Assembly: GCF_000003815.2 (NCBI RefSeq)
Contig: NC_049993.1
Span: forward strand, 6,828,091-6,892,090
Source of the DNA: Branchiostoma floridae
Lineage: Eukaryota > Chordata > Leptocardii > Amphioxiformes > Branchiostomatidae
Direction: 5' to 3'
Length of the DNA: 64,000 nt
Within the stretch, counting starts at the first letter, position 1. Each line of letters begins with the position of its first letter. Positions 43,301 to 47,794 of the stretch are shown here, piece by piece. The position numbers and the translations under genes are program-made. The notes below the pieces were generated by a model. It did not search any database and was not told the origin of the DNA. It worked only from the letters and a program-made list of their open reading frames with translations.

Positions 43301-45718
43301 TTGGTTTATTAGTAGAAAGGATATTTTTGGTTTTACATGAGGAAATAATGATTGATGGTTATGTGAGTACAGTCAAACCTGTATTAGCGGCCACCTTTGC
43401 ATACCGGCCACCTGCCCATAGTGGCCACTTTTTGTCGGTCCCTTGGATTCGTAATGATTAAGAAATAGGCTTAGCGGCCACCTGTCCAACGCGTCCACAC
43501 ACGGCACGACGAAGTATCAAAGGATACAAGAAGAAAGATCAAAGAAATATGACGATACCGGTCTCTTCAGACAATATCAACTGTAGAACATTCAAAACTT
43601 TTGTTTTCTTAATACATTTAGTGTAAAAATCATTGCAGTACATGTACAGTACTGTATTATGTGAATAAAGATCAGTGGGTACTAAAACCATGTGTAACTT
43701 ATTGCTGGTGGTCAATTAATTAGCATATTCTCTATAGTGGCCACCTCTCTATAGTGGCCAATTTTGACCAGTCCCTTGAGTGGCCGCTATAGACAGGTTT
43801 GACTGTATACTGACTTAGATGTAGCTTTGTCTCGGGTGCACATGTCCCCAGGTAGTCCCAACAGATCAAGGGCAATATAGGACATCAGTCATTGTACTGT
43901 GATGTTTGGTTACAGTAATTGCATGAAGATTAGTTGGGCACCACCGTGATAACAGAATGACATCATGCAATTTTCAACCAATTCATTTCTGTCTGTGTCG
44001 AAGTCTGCATCAATATTGATGACATTTATGATGAAGAATCGTAAGAGCATCTGTAGCATTAAACTTCAAAGTGAATACAGTCAAACCTGTCTATAGCGGC
44101 CACTCAAGGGACCGGACAAATTTGGCCACTACATTTGTACATACAACATGCCAAACTATGCACAAGTTTTGACAAACAAAGCCAGTACATGGCATGTATC
44201 ATTTTAAAGAAACAGTTTCGATGATTCATTTGACTTGCCATGGATTTGAATTATGATATAAATATTACTAAATCTGTAGATCTCTATGTTTCGTTGTAAC
44301 AGTTTTGATTGACAGCTGTCACTCTTTCCCTTCCAGCCCATCCACATTCCCACAGAAGAAGAGGAGATGGCAGAGAACTCTGACGAGATGGAAGACCTCC
44401 CTCCTATCCTGGAAGGTAAAAGAGAAGGTACTGGTGTTGGGAGGTGTTTCTTCTGGGAACTCTTCACTCTTCTCTTTCAATGACTTTCCTAGTCTGATTT
44501 CAGCATACTGCTATTGTAAAAAGTTGTATTAAAAAGGGAATGGTGGACTTATTGCAATAATGAACATGATTGATACAAAAATATTGACAGGAAAAAAAAT
44601 TACAGTACACAAGAGGCAATCACATAAAATTCTCTCAAATGGCTGAGTAGCTAAACACCAAGCACCAAGATTTTTGTTGACTTGCACACAGAAAATTCCT
44701 CATGTAATGTTCTGTACTTCAATCACGTTTCTCTCGCATTGTGCAAGGCAAAAATGTAGTATGGTACCATTTTCTTATATCAAATTATACAAAGATCTTT
44801 CATTCATTCATAAATCATTATCTATGCTAACATGCTGGCTGCAGTTTAGTTAGATAATGCTAGGTGGTGCTGTTACATGACCTGTCTGTTCTGCTTCTTC
44901 CATTCCAGGCGAGACCAAGTGTAGGCAGGCCAGGCTGGAGGCCCAAGCGAGTGCTATGATTGGCCGGTACGTGCCCCAGTGTACGGAGGACGGGAGGTAC
45001 CGCCCGCTGCAGTGCCACAGTAGTACCGGGTACTGCTGGTGTGTGGATGAGCTGGGAGAGACAATAGAAGGGACCAAGGCAGGGCCAGGGATGGTACCCA
45101 GCTGTGACGAGTTTCTTGGTAACTATGGCTGCTTTCTCTGACTTTCACTTTGTAGAAAGATCTGTTATTCTGTGTGTCTTCAACAATTTATAAATAAAGA
45201 CCTGAGATACCATAAACTTCTTCACATATTACCAAGGACGTTATATATCCTATATAATGTCCTTGATATTACATACTCTTAATCCTGAAGTGAACAGCAT
45301 CATTTTTCACATCTTTAAATAGAGTAGGGATGGTGTAGGTTTTTTTCAAATGCTCAAAATGTGGCAAACAGTGATACACATACGTCCTGTTATCATATGT
45401 ACATTTGATTTTATTATTATCTTAAATCATTTGTATGTTAGTGTTACATTGATGGTAAACCTGTGTTTACACTGTATGTACTTGTGTCCTCTCCTGTCAT
45501 TTAGTCATAGTCAGACAGCTGAAGGATAGGTTGAACTCCAATAATTCAAATCAATCAATCAAACAACCAATCAATCCATCCATCCATCCTTCCCTACAGG
45601 AGAGCCCCTGCCCATCCCAGTGGAGGGAGACGGAGACGCCGACAGTGAGCAGGACATCAACAGCCTCTCCAACCTGCTCAAGGACTTCAAGAGGAGCAAA
45701 CCAGATTCTAACAACTAG
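4248..45718 (+). CDS. EFCAB14: EFCAB14-like membrane protein with two added thyroglobulin type-1 domains (spliced, 5' incomplete)
   Basis: Eighteen exons join in phase into about 937 residues ending at TAG 45716-45718. Domains in order: membrane segment (residues about 10-32), long heptad-like coiled coil (40-430), thyroglobulin type-1 domain (about 455-523), coiled-coil spacer (524-600), Asn/Thr-rich glycosylated spacer (601-716), EF-hand pair (745-800), acidic linker, second thyroglobulin type-1 domain (about 832-892) and a short acidic tail. The stretch LVALPTAVEDLSK followed by QMASIGSEIESM matches the core of vertebrate EFCAB14, as does the EF-hand exon. Vertebrate EFCAB14 is a single-pass membrane protein of about 495 residues with no thyroglobulin domain, so this form is nearly twice as long. 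Many NxS/T sequons in the C-terminal part suggest that it lies in the lumen or outside the cell. Thyroglobulin type-1 domains often bind or inhibit cysteine proteases, but no activity can be claimed here. The N-terminal cytosolic exon(s) and promoter are missing. Confidence 0.8.
4840..5174. mobile_element. MITE with 27-bp terminal inverted repeats
   Basis: The left end TCTAGACACAGTTTTTCCCG and the complement of the right end TCTAGACACAGTTTTTACCG match over 27 positions with one difference, continuing through ATATCTG. The palindromic TCTAGA at each edge contains TA, so a TA target duplication (Tc1/mariner type) is possible but ambiguous. The interior is richer in GC than the flanks and has no frame of note. 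Confidence 0.8.
5315..5533. repeat. 112-bp tandem duplication, two copies
   Basis: GTTTATGATATCCCTG starts at 5315 and again at 5427. The two copies then run together through TAGGGGTTAC and AGTGATTA with scattered substitutions and a small deletion. Confidence 0.85.
5561..5897. mobile_element. hAT-like MITE, GTGCAC-rich family, copy 1
   Basis: The left end CAGGGCTCGAAATTTAATTT pairs with a right end reading TATCAAGCCCTG, and both sides carry GTGCAC/GGTGCA motifs. A better-kept relative is at 21222-21579. No exact 8-bp flanking duplication could be assigned, so the superfamily is inferred from the CAGGG end. Confidence 0.65.
6761..6954. mobile_element. MITE of the CTGTAAATGC family
   Basis: CTGTAAATGC on the left is mirrored by GCATTTACAG on the right. 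The interior carries TTCGCGGTG and GCGAAAACTGCGAAC arms that can pair. It is related to 2862-3014. A TA follows the right end; the left border is less clear. Confidence 0.65.
8401..8893. repeat. Intronic duplication, copy 1 (interrupted by an insertion)
   Basis: This segment shares ATCCTACCAGGTCCAATTTC, the GGGGTCATTGACT region, AGATTACTGATCCTA and GATGG(C/T)TAAATGTATGTGGG with 10247-10497. The order is the same, but here a 252-bp inverted-repeat insertion (8535-8786) splits it. Confidence 0.8.
8535..8786. mobile_element. TIR insertion with a paralogous empty site
   Basis: The ends AAGGTGGTATCTCACTGCA and the complement TGCAGTGAGATACCACCTT form near-perfect 19-bp inverted repeats, continued by GTCACTG / CAGTGAC pairing inside. 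The duplicated copy at 10247-10497 lacks this insert, which defines its edges. The target duplication is unclear. Confidence 0.85.
10018..10163 (+). CDS. EFCAB14: EFCAB14-like exon: start of coiled coil
   Basis: The exon lies between acceptor TTTCAAAG and donor CAG|GTGAGC. It enters in phase 1 and leaves in phase 0, encoding about 49 residues including GQVEELKQGLKHQDDRLETL and STGDTGLSVANKHLAQLDKQ. The GDTGL piece lines up with a GEMGL piece of vertebrate EFCAB14. A heptad pattern of Leu/Val is visible. Confidence 0.85.
10247..10497. repeat. Intronic duplication, copy 2 (empty site) with a 32-bp palindrome
   Basis: This is the shorter copy of 8401-8893, without the insertion. It also contains an almost perfect palindrome at 10303-10334, with arms GGGGTCATTGACTCT and AGAGTCAATGACCCC around two bases. 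Confidence 0.8.
10498..11920. other. Intron, with a broken Harbinger-like fragment
   Basis: The intron is mostly unique AT-rich sequence. At 11413-11506 it carries GGCCACACCAATTTTATTTG and a second GGCCACACC, which resemble the ends of the complete element at 35612-35978. A matching right end was not found. Confidence 0.5.
11921..12019 (+). CDS. EFCAB14: EFCAB14-like exon: conserved coiled-coil core
   Basis: Acceptor GATTGCAG, donor AAG|GTATAT, phase 0-0, 33 residues. LVALPTAVEDLSK is the most recognisable EFCAB14 signature in the window. Confidence 0.9.
12965..13112 (-). mobile_element. tRNA-derived SINE-like sequence
   Basis: On the minus strand, TGGCGCAATCGG (13096-13107) resembles a Pol III box A, and GGTTCGAATCC (13053-13063) is an exact box B. 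The spacing is about 33 bp, as in tRNA-headed SINEs. The sequence after box B does not fold into an acceptor stem, so it is not a functional tRNA gene. Confidence 0.65.
14530..14872. mobile_element. hAT-like MITE ending 42 bp before an exon
   Basis: The left end CAGGGTTGTACAAGTGA pairs with the right end ACTTGTCGAACCTTG. The interior repeats CACTTGCCC/GGGCAAGTG several times. The flanks TGCAACAA and AGCAAAGG are only partly alike, so an 8-bp duplication is not proven. Confidence 0.6.
14915..15037 (+). CDS. EFCAB14: EFCAB14-like exon: coiled coil
   Basis: Acceptor CTCTTGCAG, donor AAG|GTGTAT, phase 0-0, 41 residues. QMASIGSEIESMKEEV continues the conserved core, followed by a Gln-rich helix ending MRTELDQLK with clear heptads. 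Confidence 0.9.
15038..16379. other. Intron
   Basis: No exon is seen. A fragment at 16278-16350 (TGTGTGGCCCAGGGCT...) matches the 3' part of the SINE-like sequence at 38742-38985. A GACGTTAAACAACGACAACA tail at 16010-16032 looks like the end of another SINE. Confidence 0.5.
16278..16350 (+). mobile_element. SINE 3' fragment
   Basis: TGTGTGGCCCAGGGCT and the following GGGTAGGTGCTGC pattern align with TGTGTGGCCCCAGGGCTCC and ACGGGTGCCACC in the longer SINE-like copy at 38742-38985. Confidence 0.55.
16380..16547 (+). CDS. EFCAB14: EFCAB14-like exon: Ala/Pro-rich spacer
   Basis: Acceptor TTTCCACAG, donor AAG|GTGGGG, phase 0-0, 56 residues. It is GC-rich against an AT-rich background. It is rich in Ala, Pro and Val with an alanine run, then a helix ending LGSYVEK. 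This piece probably forms a flexible break in the coiled coil. Confidence 0.85.
17115..17165 (+). CDS. EFCAB14: EFCAB14-like micro-exon: coiled coil
   Basis: Only 51 bp, phase 0-0, between acceptor TTTTGCAG and donor CAG|GTATGT. It encodes EVASLTDMVHQLNDTLQ, a two-heptad helix with an N-glycosylation sequon (NDT). Confidence 0.85.
17525..17618 (+). mobile_element. tRNA-like pseudogene or SINE head
   Basis: TGGCCTAGCGGT is a good box A and GGTTCGAACCC a good box B. The T-arm GTGGG/CCCAC is perfect, and a T-run follows at 17614 as a Pol III stop would. The presumed 7-bp acceptor stem does not pair and the D-stem has a mismatch. This points to a tRNA-derived repeat rather than a working tRNA gene. 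The insert between boxes is long (about 50 bp). Confidence 0.55.
18030..18176 (+). CDS. EFCAB14: EFCAB14-like exon: coiled coil
   Basis: Acceptor CTCATCAAG, donor TTG|GTAAGA, phase 0-0, 49 residues. It begins AVIADVRTNMSVLTNRVSVL with leucine/valine heptads and carries NMS and NVT sequons. Confidence 0.85.
18177..19106. other. Intron
   Basis: No exon or repeat is recognised. It is AT-rich unique sequence with several chance open frames. Confidence 0.5.
19107..19229 (+). CDS. EFCAB14: EFCAB14-like exon: coiled coil
   Basis: Acceptor CAACCCCAG, donor CAA|GTAAGT, phase 0-0, 41 residues. It has a Gly/Asn/Thr-rich start with NST and NIT sequons, then a helix ending METLKAQVTQ. Confidence 0.85.
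19230..22877. other. Intron, 3.6 kb
   Basis: No exon is recognised. It contains the hAT-like element at 21222-21579 and a GTGAGTGAGTGAG run near 22810 next to an ACAGACGTTAAAC motif reminiscent of a SINE tail. The remainder is unique. Confidence 0.55.
21222..21579. mobile_element. hAT-like MITE, GTGCAC-rich family, copy 2
   Basis: Ends CAGGGCGCGAAATTCATTTT and the complement of AGTATTTCGAGCCCTG pair well. GGTGCACCAGTGCACCC-type palindromes sit at both sides. It is related to 5561-5897. Its flanks ACATAAGT and TAACTGTG do not match, so the target duplication has decayed or the edges differ. Confidence 0.7.
22878..23045 (+). CDS. EFCAB14: EFCAB14-like exon: coiled coil
   Basis: Acceptor TTTCACAG, donor GAG|GTGAGT, phase 0-0, 56 residues. 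It is rich in Asn/Leu and acidic residues, with an NRT sequon, and ends LTQLEEAVHNLWE. The donor is followed within five bases by a 20-bp tandem array. Confidence 0.9.
23051..23310. repeat. 20-bp tandem array starting at the donor site
   Basis: About 13 copies of TATTATGGTCTATTGCAGAA with small changes. The array begins directly after the GTGAG of the donor of the exon ending at 23045. The even 20-bp unit explains the repetitive open frame seen at 23110-23346. Confidence 0.95.
23731..24362. repeat. About 170-bp tandem repeat, four copies, with acceptor-like ends
   Basis: AATTCAACACACT(A/G)ATTATG starts at 23731, 23904, 24072 and 24241. Each of the first three full units ends in a pyrimidine-rich TGT..GTTTTCTCCA(A/G)TG block. 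In the third unit it reads GTTTTCTCCAG (about 24221-24231), identical to the true acceptor before the exon at 24960. Confidence 0.9.
24468..24567. other. Assembly gap (100 N)
   Basis: A 100-base run of N inside an intron. CAGGTTAGTGCAGGTAAA and GTGCAGGTAA... motifs occur on both sides (24403-24420 and 24602-24660), so the gap probably falls inside another repeat. Confidence 1.
24724..24894. repeat. Foldback hairpin, 171 bp
   Basis: The left arm runs ATTGAAAGATTGTTTAAAC, TTTGTTCCAAC, AAAAGAAACTCACCATAAA. It is mirrored by the right arm TTTATGGTGAGTTTCTTTT, GTTGGAACAAAG, GTTTAAACAATTTTTCAAT. The centre adds a second pairing, CAGATGAAATGACT / AGTCATTTCATCTG. It ends 65 bp before an exon. Confidence 0.9.
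24960..25113 (+). CDS. EFCAB14: EFCAB14-like exon: end of the coiled coil, switch to phase 1
   Basis: Acceptor GTTTTCTCCAG, donor CCAG|GTAAGT. It enters in phase 0 and leaves in phase 1, encoding 51 residues. VVVKAQVNQLLGTVQNVLDT is helical, then an Asn/Thr stretch with an NST sequon. From here on the gene uses phase-1 junctions, which marks the border to the added modules. Confidence 0.9.
25404..25461 (+). repeat. Terminal repeat A, copy 1
   Basis: It begins ATAATATATTCCCACTCACG and ends GGTGAGAAGACC. Copy 2 is at 26228-26285. The sequences diverge directly after both ends. Confidence 0.9.
26122..26227 (+). repeat. Terminal repeat B, copy 1, with a hairpin
   Basis: This 106-bp sequence is repeated at 30102-30207. 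It contains an inverted repeat GAACTCACGCGAG / CTCGCGAGAGTTC (one mismatch, 7-bp loop) that ends about 26 bp before the right border GGGAATC. Confidence 0.9.
26228..26285 (+). repeat. Terminal repeat A, copy 2
   Basis: Same 58 bp as 25404-25461; starts at the base after copy 1 of repeat B. Confidence 0.9.
26619..26843 (-). other. Possible captured coding fragment inside the element
   Basis: The minus-strand frame reads a short hydrophobic segment (AFSAAGVLFLYM), an NTT sequon and an acidic stretch (TEDELEYF), then a Ser-rich tail to a stop. It looks more protein-like than the other frames. An acceptor-like TTTCTCTGCAG lies within its 5' part. I do not recognise it. It may be a gene fragment carried by the element. 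Confidence 0.25.
27480..28575. repeat. 60-bp minisatellite of double palindromes
   Basis: About 18 units. Each holds two dyads with a one-base centre, CCGTCCGACGG and CGCTGTCCGACAGCG, joined by an AT-rich spacer (AATACAATATACAACAATGT). In the regular part (about 28000-28320) the unit is exactly 60 bp. As 60 is a multiple of three, frames stay open on both strands for hundreds of codons; these are not genes. Confidence 0.95.
28680..28976. repeat. 62-bp GC-rich minisatellite
   Basis: About 4.6 copies of a unit with GCGCCCCGCCGATCAGCCTG, ACAGGAGCTGGGGAGGAG and AACGCCGGGTTAGTGCCG. The second unit is more diverged and has an extra insertion. It lies inside the composite element. Confidence 0.95.
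29064..29420 (-). other. Open frame with a membrane-like segment, inside the element
   Basis: This 118-codon minus-strand frame holds a strongly hydrophobic stretch (ALVLAVLFVCFTVQFAMFFC) after a basic region. The plus strand is also open here (29137-29658, 173 codons, polar). Neither translation is recognised. At most one can be real; both may be chance within GC-richer sequence. Confidence 0.2.
30102..30207 (+). repeat. Terminal repeat B, copy 2
   Basis: Identical to 26122-26227 over 106 bp. It is the right border of the composite element; unique intron sequence (TAAAGAAAATC) follows. Confidence 0.9.
30307..30582 (+). CDS. EFCAB14: EFCAB14-like exon: first thyroglobulin type-1 domain
   Basis: Acceptor CTATTCACAG, donor GAAG|GTGAAA, phase 1-1, about 92 residues. 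An acidic start (VEAPVDVELTTDVEP) leads into a full thyroglobulin type-1 domain with six cysteines in the family order: TPC, IPQC, PLQC, YC, WC, PNC. The hallmarks DGRYQPLQC and GYCWCV are intact. The Gly-Thr pair that usually follows the CWCV part is replaced (VEDTEL). This domain is absent from vertebrate EFCAB14. Confidence 0.95.
30625..31010. repeat. 55-bp tandem array
   Basis: About 6.5 copies of a 55-bp unit with GGCATTTCTTCCCAAACATC, CTACCTTTGCAAATTTCGCT and GTCAAAACTGTAAAA. The spacing is exactly 55 bp from 30678 to 30898. It starts about 40 bp after the thyroglobulin exon's donor. Confidence 0.95.
31011..33476. other. Intron remainder
   Basis: No exon or mobile element is recognised. 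A short GTAGTAGTAGTAG run is at about 31584-31600. Confidence 0.5.
33477..33707 (+). CDS. EFCAB14: EFCAB14-like exon: extra coiled-coil module
   Basis: Acceptor CAAATGCAG, donor CACCA|GTAAAA (weak but in phase), phase 1-1, 77 residues. EKIETLQRAVMELESSLASS has good heptads, and the end KCTCT adds two cysteines. If not spliced here, the frame would stop at 33737-33739, so an alternative short C-terminus is conceivable. Confidence 0.75.
34555..34940. repeat. About 145-bp tandem repeat, three diverged copies
   Basis: GGTACCTGACTTTGGTTGG starts at 34561, with counterparts at 34706 and 34850. Each copy carries CCATGCCCTAGAC-type and TACAAGCCTTAAGAA-type blocks. It lies just before the next exon. 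Confidence 0.85.
35000..35347 (+). CDS. EFCAB14: EFCAB14-like exon: Asn/Thr-rich glycosylated spacer
   Basis: Acceptor TGTCTCCCAG, donor ACAG|GTACTA, phase 1-1, 116 residues. The first third is helical (SIQSLLSSTKAILDGLES). The rest has at least nine NxS/T sequons and an internal repeat of the type LHDGNGT / LHDGNET / LHGGNGT. It is most likely an extended, heavily N-glycosylated spacer. Confidence 0.9.
35612..35978. mobile_element. Harbinger-like MITE with TAA target duplication
   Basis: Inverted ends: GGCCACACCGATTTAATTTC on the left, and the complement of GGCCACACCAATTTAATTTC on the right. They match over about 34 bp to CTTGGTTCACGGATT with one change. TAA lies on both sides (35609-35611, 35979-35981), the duplication usual for PIF/Harbinger. 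A second AT-rich arm (AATAAAAATAAAAAT) pairs inside. Confidence 0.85.
36477..37001. repeat. 52-bp tandem array, about ten nearly identical copies
   Basis: The unit GATGTCCTGACCCTGAAATT CAAACTGTTGGATCTACTAG TTACCAACTTAT repeats without visible change, except for one copy with a 7-bp extension (ACTAGTACTTATG near 36680). Confidence 0.98.
38742..38985 (+). mobile_element. tRNA-derived SINE-like sequence
   Basis: GGCTGGGTAGGTAGAG resembles a Pol III box A and GAGTTGAATCCC a box B about 35 bp later. A body ending TGTGTGGCCCCAGGGCTCC follows, shared with 16278-16350. It has no A-tail. Confidence 0.6.
39058..39132 (+). CDS. EFCAB14: EFCAB14-like exon: short proline-rich linker
   Basis: Acceptor CTCCATTAG, donor CATG|GTACAA, phase 1-1, 25 residues (EPTAVMAVTTDWPHLPPMNG then YETPH). 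It is small and symmetric, so it could be skipped without a frame change. Only phase and splice sites support it. Confidence 0.65.
39488..39669 (+). CDS. EFCAB14: EFCAB14-like exon: EF-hand pair
   Basis: Acceptor GCCACACAG, donor GAG|GTAGGT, enters phase 1 and leaves phase 0, 61 residues. Loop 1 is DVNGDGHVNYED (Asp instead of Glu at position 12); loop 2 is DANGNGQLELPE (canonical). Layout and spacing match the C-terminal EF-hands of vertebrate EFCAB14, including LMAFDANGNG against a LRAFDSDGDG-type piece. Calcium binding is likely for loop 2 and uncertain for loop 1. Confidence 0.95.
39696..40032. mobile_element. hAT MITE, complete copy B, 8-bp target duplication GTTAGACC
   Basis: Ends CAGGGCTCTAGCCAGC and GCTGGCTAGAGCCCTG are perfect 16-bp inverted repeats. 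GTTAGACC flanks both sides (39688-39695 and 40033-40040). It is 337 bp long with no frame. It was inserted 26 bp after the EF-hand exon. Confidence 0.95.
41027..41428. repeat. 198-bp tandem duplication
   Basis: ATTCTTTGCTTGTGGTTTTT starts at 41027 and 41225. Both copies share CAGATTGAAGTACTTTCTTA, a CATCATCATC run and GCCATTTGGGCCAAAGTTTG. Confidence 0.9.
42448..43040. repeat. About 300-bp diverged tandem duplication
   Basis: TTTTGACCATTCCAAG / TTTTTACCATTCCAAG, GGCCAACCC, AATTAAGA(C/A)GCCAGCTTGG and TGTTAGGTAACCTGC recur in the same order in two halves (about 42448-42742 and 42788-43040). Confidence 0.8.
43370..43805. mobile_element. pogo/Tigger-like MITE, TA target duplication
   Basis: CAGTCAAACCTGTATTAGCG on the left pairs with the complement of CAGTCAAACCTGTCTATAGC on the right, both continuing into GGCCAC. 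TA lies at each border (43368-43369, 43806-43807). Multiple (A/T)AGTGGCCAC subrepeats lie inside both ends. Confidence 0.9.
44078..44130. mobile_element. Truncated end of the same pogo/Tigger-like family
   Basis: A TA-preceded CAGTCAAACCTGTCTATAGC GGCCAC end with a further TTGGCCACTA block. No matching opposite end is found nearby. Confidence 0.75.
44337..44415 (+). CDS. EFCAB14: EFCAB14-like exon: acidic linker
   Basis: Acceptor CCCTTCCAG, donor GAAG|GTAAAA, phase 0-1, 26 residues. It is very acidic (TEEEEMAENSDEMED), sits after the EF-hands and returns the frame to phase 1 for the second thyroglobulin module. Confidence 0.85.
44909..45118 (+). CDS. EFCAB14: EFCAB14-like exon: second thyroglobulin type-1 domain
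   Basis: Acceptor CATTCCAG, donor CTTG|GTAACT, phase 1-1, about 70 residues. The six cysteines are in family order (TKC, PQC, PLQC, YC, WC, PSC) with DGRYRPLQC, GYCWCV and the Gly-Thr (EGTKAGPGM) that the first domain lacks. The two domains share the spacing and the CHxSTGYCWCVD core, so one probably arose from the other. Confidence 0.95.
45600..45718 (+). CDS. EFCAB14: EFCAB14-like terminal exon: acidic tail and stop
   Basis: Acceptor TTCCCTACAG after a CAATCAATCCATCC run, phase 1 in, 39 residues ending in TAG. The tail has an acidic part (EGDGDADSEQD) and a short amphipathic helix (NLLKDFKRS). No endoplasmic-reticulum retention tail is seen. Confidence 0.9.
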
Positions 45719-47580
45719 TGACTGCCCCCTCCCCCTACCAACTAGATCCTACTCCCCTCCCTCTTCCAACTAGATCCTGCCCCCTCCCCCTTTCACATCA
45801 ACCACAATTGAATGTAGTCGTTGAATCTGATTAGATGTTCTGGGTTTGAAGAAGAAAAAAAATCTATAATATTATTGTAGCAAAGAGCCAGTATTTTTCA
45901 ACAGACTGAATCAAATTCAAATTGTGGTATAGTCGTGGCCCTAGGTTACAGCATAGAAATGTTTTGAGCATCAGATTCAGTTGAAATATTAACTATGCAT
46001 ATCCTGATCAGCTGTAATTCTACCAGTTTGTGTGTGTGTTAGATATCAGACTGATGGTGGTTCTATTCTCCTTGCGTAAAAGTTACCAGCGTATTAGACA
46101 TTCCTGATTCTTACTGGTAGTTTATTCTTGATCAAATTCTGAGAGATAAATGGGTAGGAAATATGATGATTTTAAGAAGGAGTTGGCAGAAGAAAGATAC
46201 AGAACAGCAGACATTTTGACAAGGGTATTGCATGTGTATATGATATCCATGGTAGGACAAACTGTTAACCAACAGATTTTCACACAAAAACACTAGCTCT
46301 TTTCTTTGTGAACAAGCATTGTTCGGTACTGGTAGATAAGTATTTCTAGTTCCAACTTCAACACACATGACTTTACATGAAGCTTATTGTAGACACCTTG
46401 TTCTTACTATACTGTGTCCAGTGTTGCTAGTATCAACAGCATACCCTATATAGTTCCCAAACATGGTGTGGCCTTCATATTTTATTATAAATTATTTTAA
46501 GATAGAAATCAAATTAGAGTTTAATTTGCATAAGACATGGCTGTGATTGCCCCCGAAGCTGTGAACAATACTTATTAATTGTTGTTATCAGTTGTTTTGT
46601 TTCTATTTTCTGTATGTGAAAGGCACAGTAGAGGTAGTCCATCTGTATATGGTAAATTCTGCATAAGGGCATAATAAACTATGCTGGTTTCTGTCTAGAA
46701 GGGATCCAGATATGCAACATATTTTATATCAGAAAGAGAGATCTGTGACAAAACATACACATAGTGATTGTCAATACTCAATACTTTGTGTAGTGATTGT
46801 ACCATGTAAAGTTGATCTGGAAAATGTAAAAGTACACCATACTAATTACACATGTACTACATGTAGCTGATTTGTATTTTAAAGATTAAATTTCTGGTTT
46901 ATACTGTCAATAACATTGGTGTTAAGGTAAATCTGAAAAAGACAAAGATTGTTTGCTTGTTACAAGCCATCGCTCTTCTTCTGAATGATCACTGCTGGTT
47001 TACCAAGATGTTGATTTAGTAACAAACGAAAGAAATCAGAATTATAGCAACTTTGTTGGGCAGTTTTCATTCATATATCAGCATGGCCATATAGTATTCC
47101 AGGACCTCATGCCAACCGTATACAAAGCATACTAATTGAAACTCATTGTATGGTTATACTATGTAGTCTGCACTTCAACAAGTTTTAGTGTTTGGTGTAA
47201 TAAGCACAGATAATTACTCTGGAAAAGATTGCTTAGTATTTCTGCTGCTTAATTACAATATATCTTAAATGTTACTTCTTTCACCATGACAGATGGTACG
47301 ATTTTATTTATACATTCAACATGCATGTGTAGAAATTCATAATCGCTTGCGACCCGTGGTTAATTTACCCTCTGTATACTGCTGCATTTCTTGTGGTAAG
47401 AAGATTGTGATTAACTTTCGAGTGTAAATATCCCTCCAGGCAAGCTTGCTAGTAAACAATGGGATTGTAAATATGCTTTGGAGTGGAAGTCTGTACCTTT
47501 GTAAGTAAACCTTAAAGTAGACAATCAGCAAATTTATGAGTAGATGCCAGAGAAAGTGTGAATAAAAGGGTAAAAGAGAA
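45719..47580 (+). other. Probable 3' UTR of the EFCAB14-like gene
   Basis: No coding sequence is seen. Pyrimidine-rich CCCCTCCCCCT repeats follow the stop. Candidate AATAAA signals are at 46673-46678 and 47561-47566. Confidence 0.6.
47561..47566 (+). terminator. Candidate polyadenylation signal
   Basis: AATAAA followed within 40 bp by the T/G-rich TGTTGTCTGTTTTG, a good downstream element. An earlier AATAAA (46673) is an alternative. Confidence 0.5.
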
Positions 47581-47771
47581 ATGTTGTCTGTTTTGACTGG
47601 TTCATTATTTTTTCTGTTCTTTTGGATTTACTAATGATAGGGTTAGTCATGATGCTAGGCATACAACCTGATAACTGAAAAGAATGAGTTGATAACTACA
47701 ATAATTCTTATCAATCAATAGATCAATCAATCAAACGTACACAGCTAATGTTATATGCATTCTGTCAAACA

Positions 47772-47794
47772 GGTGTGTGTGTGTGTGTGTGTGT
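47772..47794. repeat. (GT)n microsatellite
   Basis: About eleven GT units, shortly after the probable end of the 3' UTR. Confidence 0.95.

Larger units (their letters stand above)
40041..44336. other. Intron, remainder
   Basis: No exon is recognised. It contains tandem duplications at 41027-41428 and 42448-43040, a pogo/Tigger-like MITE at 43370-43805 and the start of a second at 44078. Confidence 0.6.
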
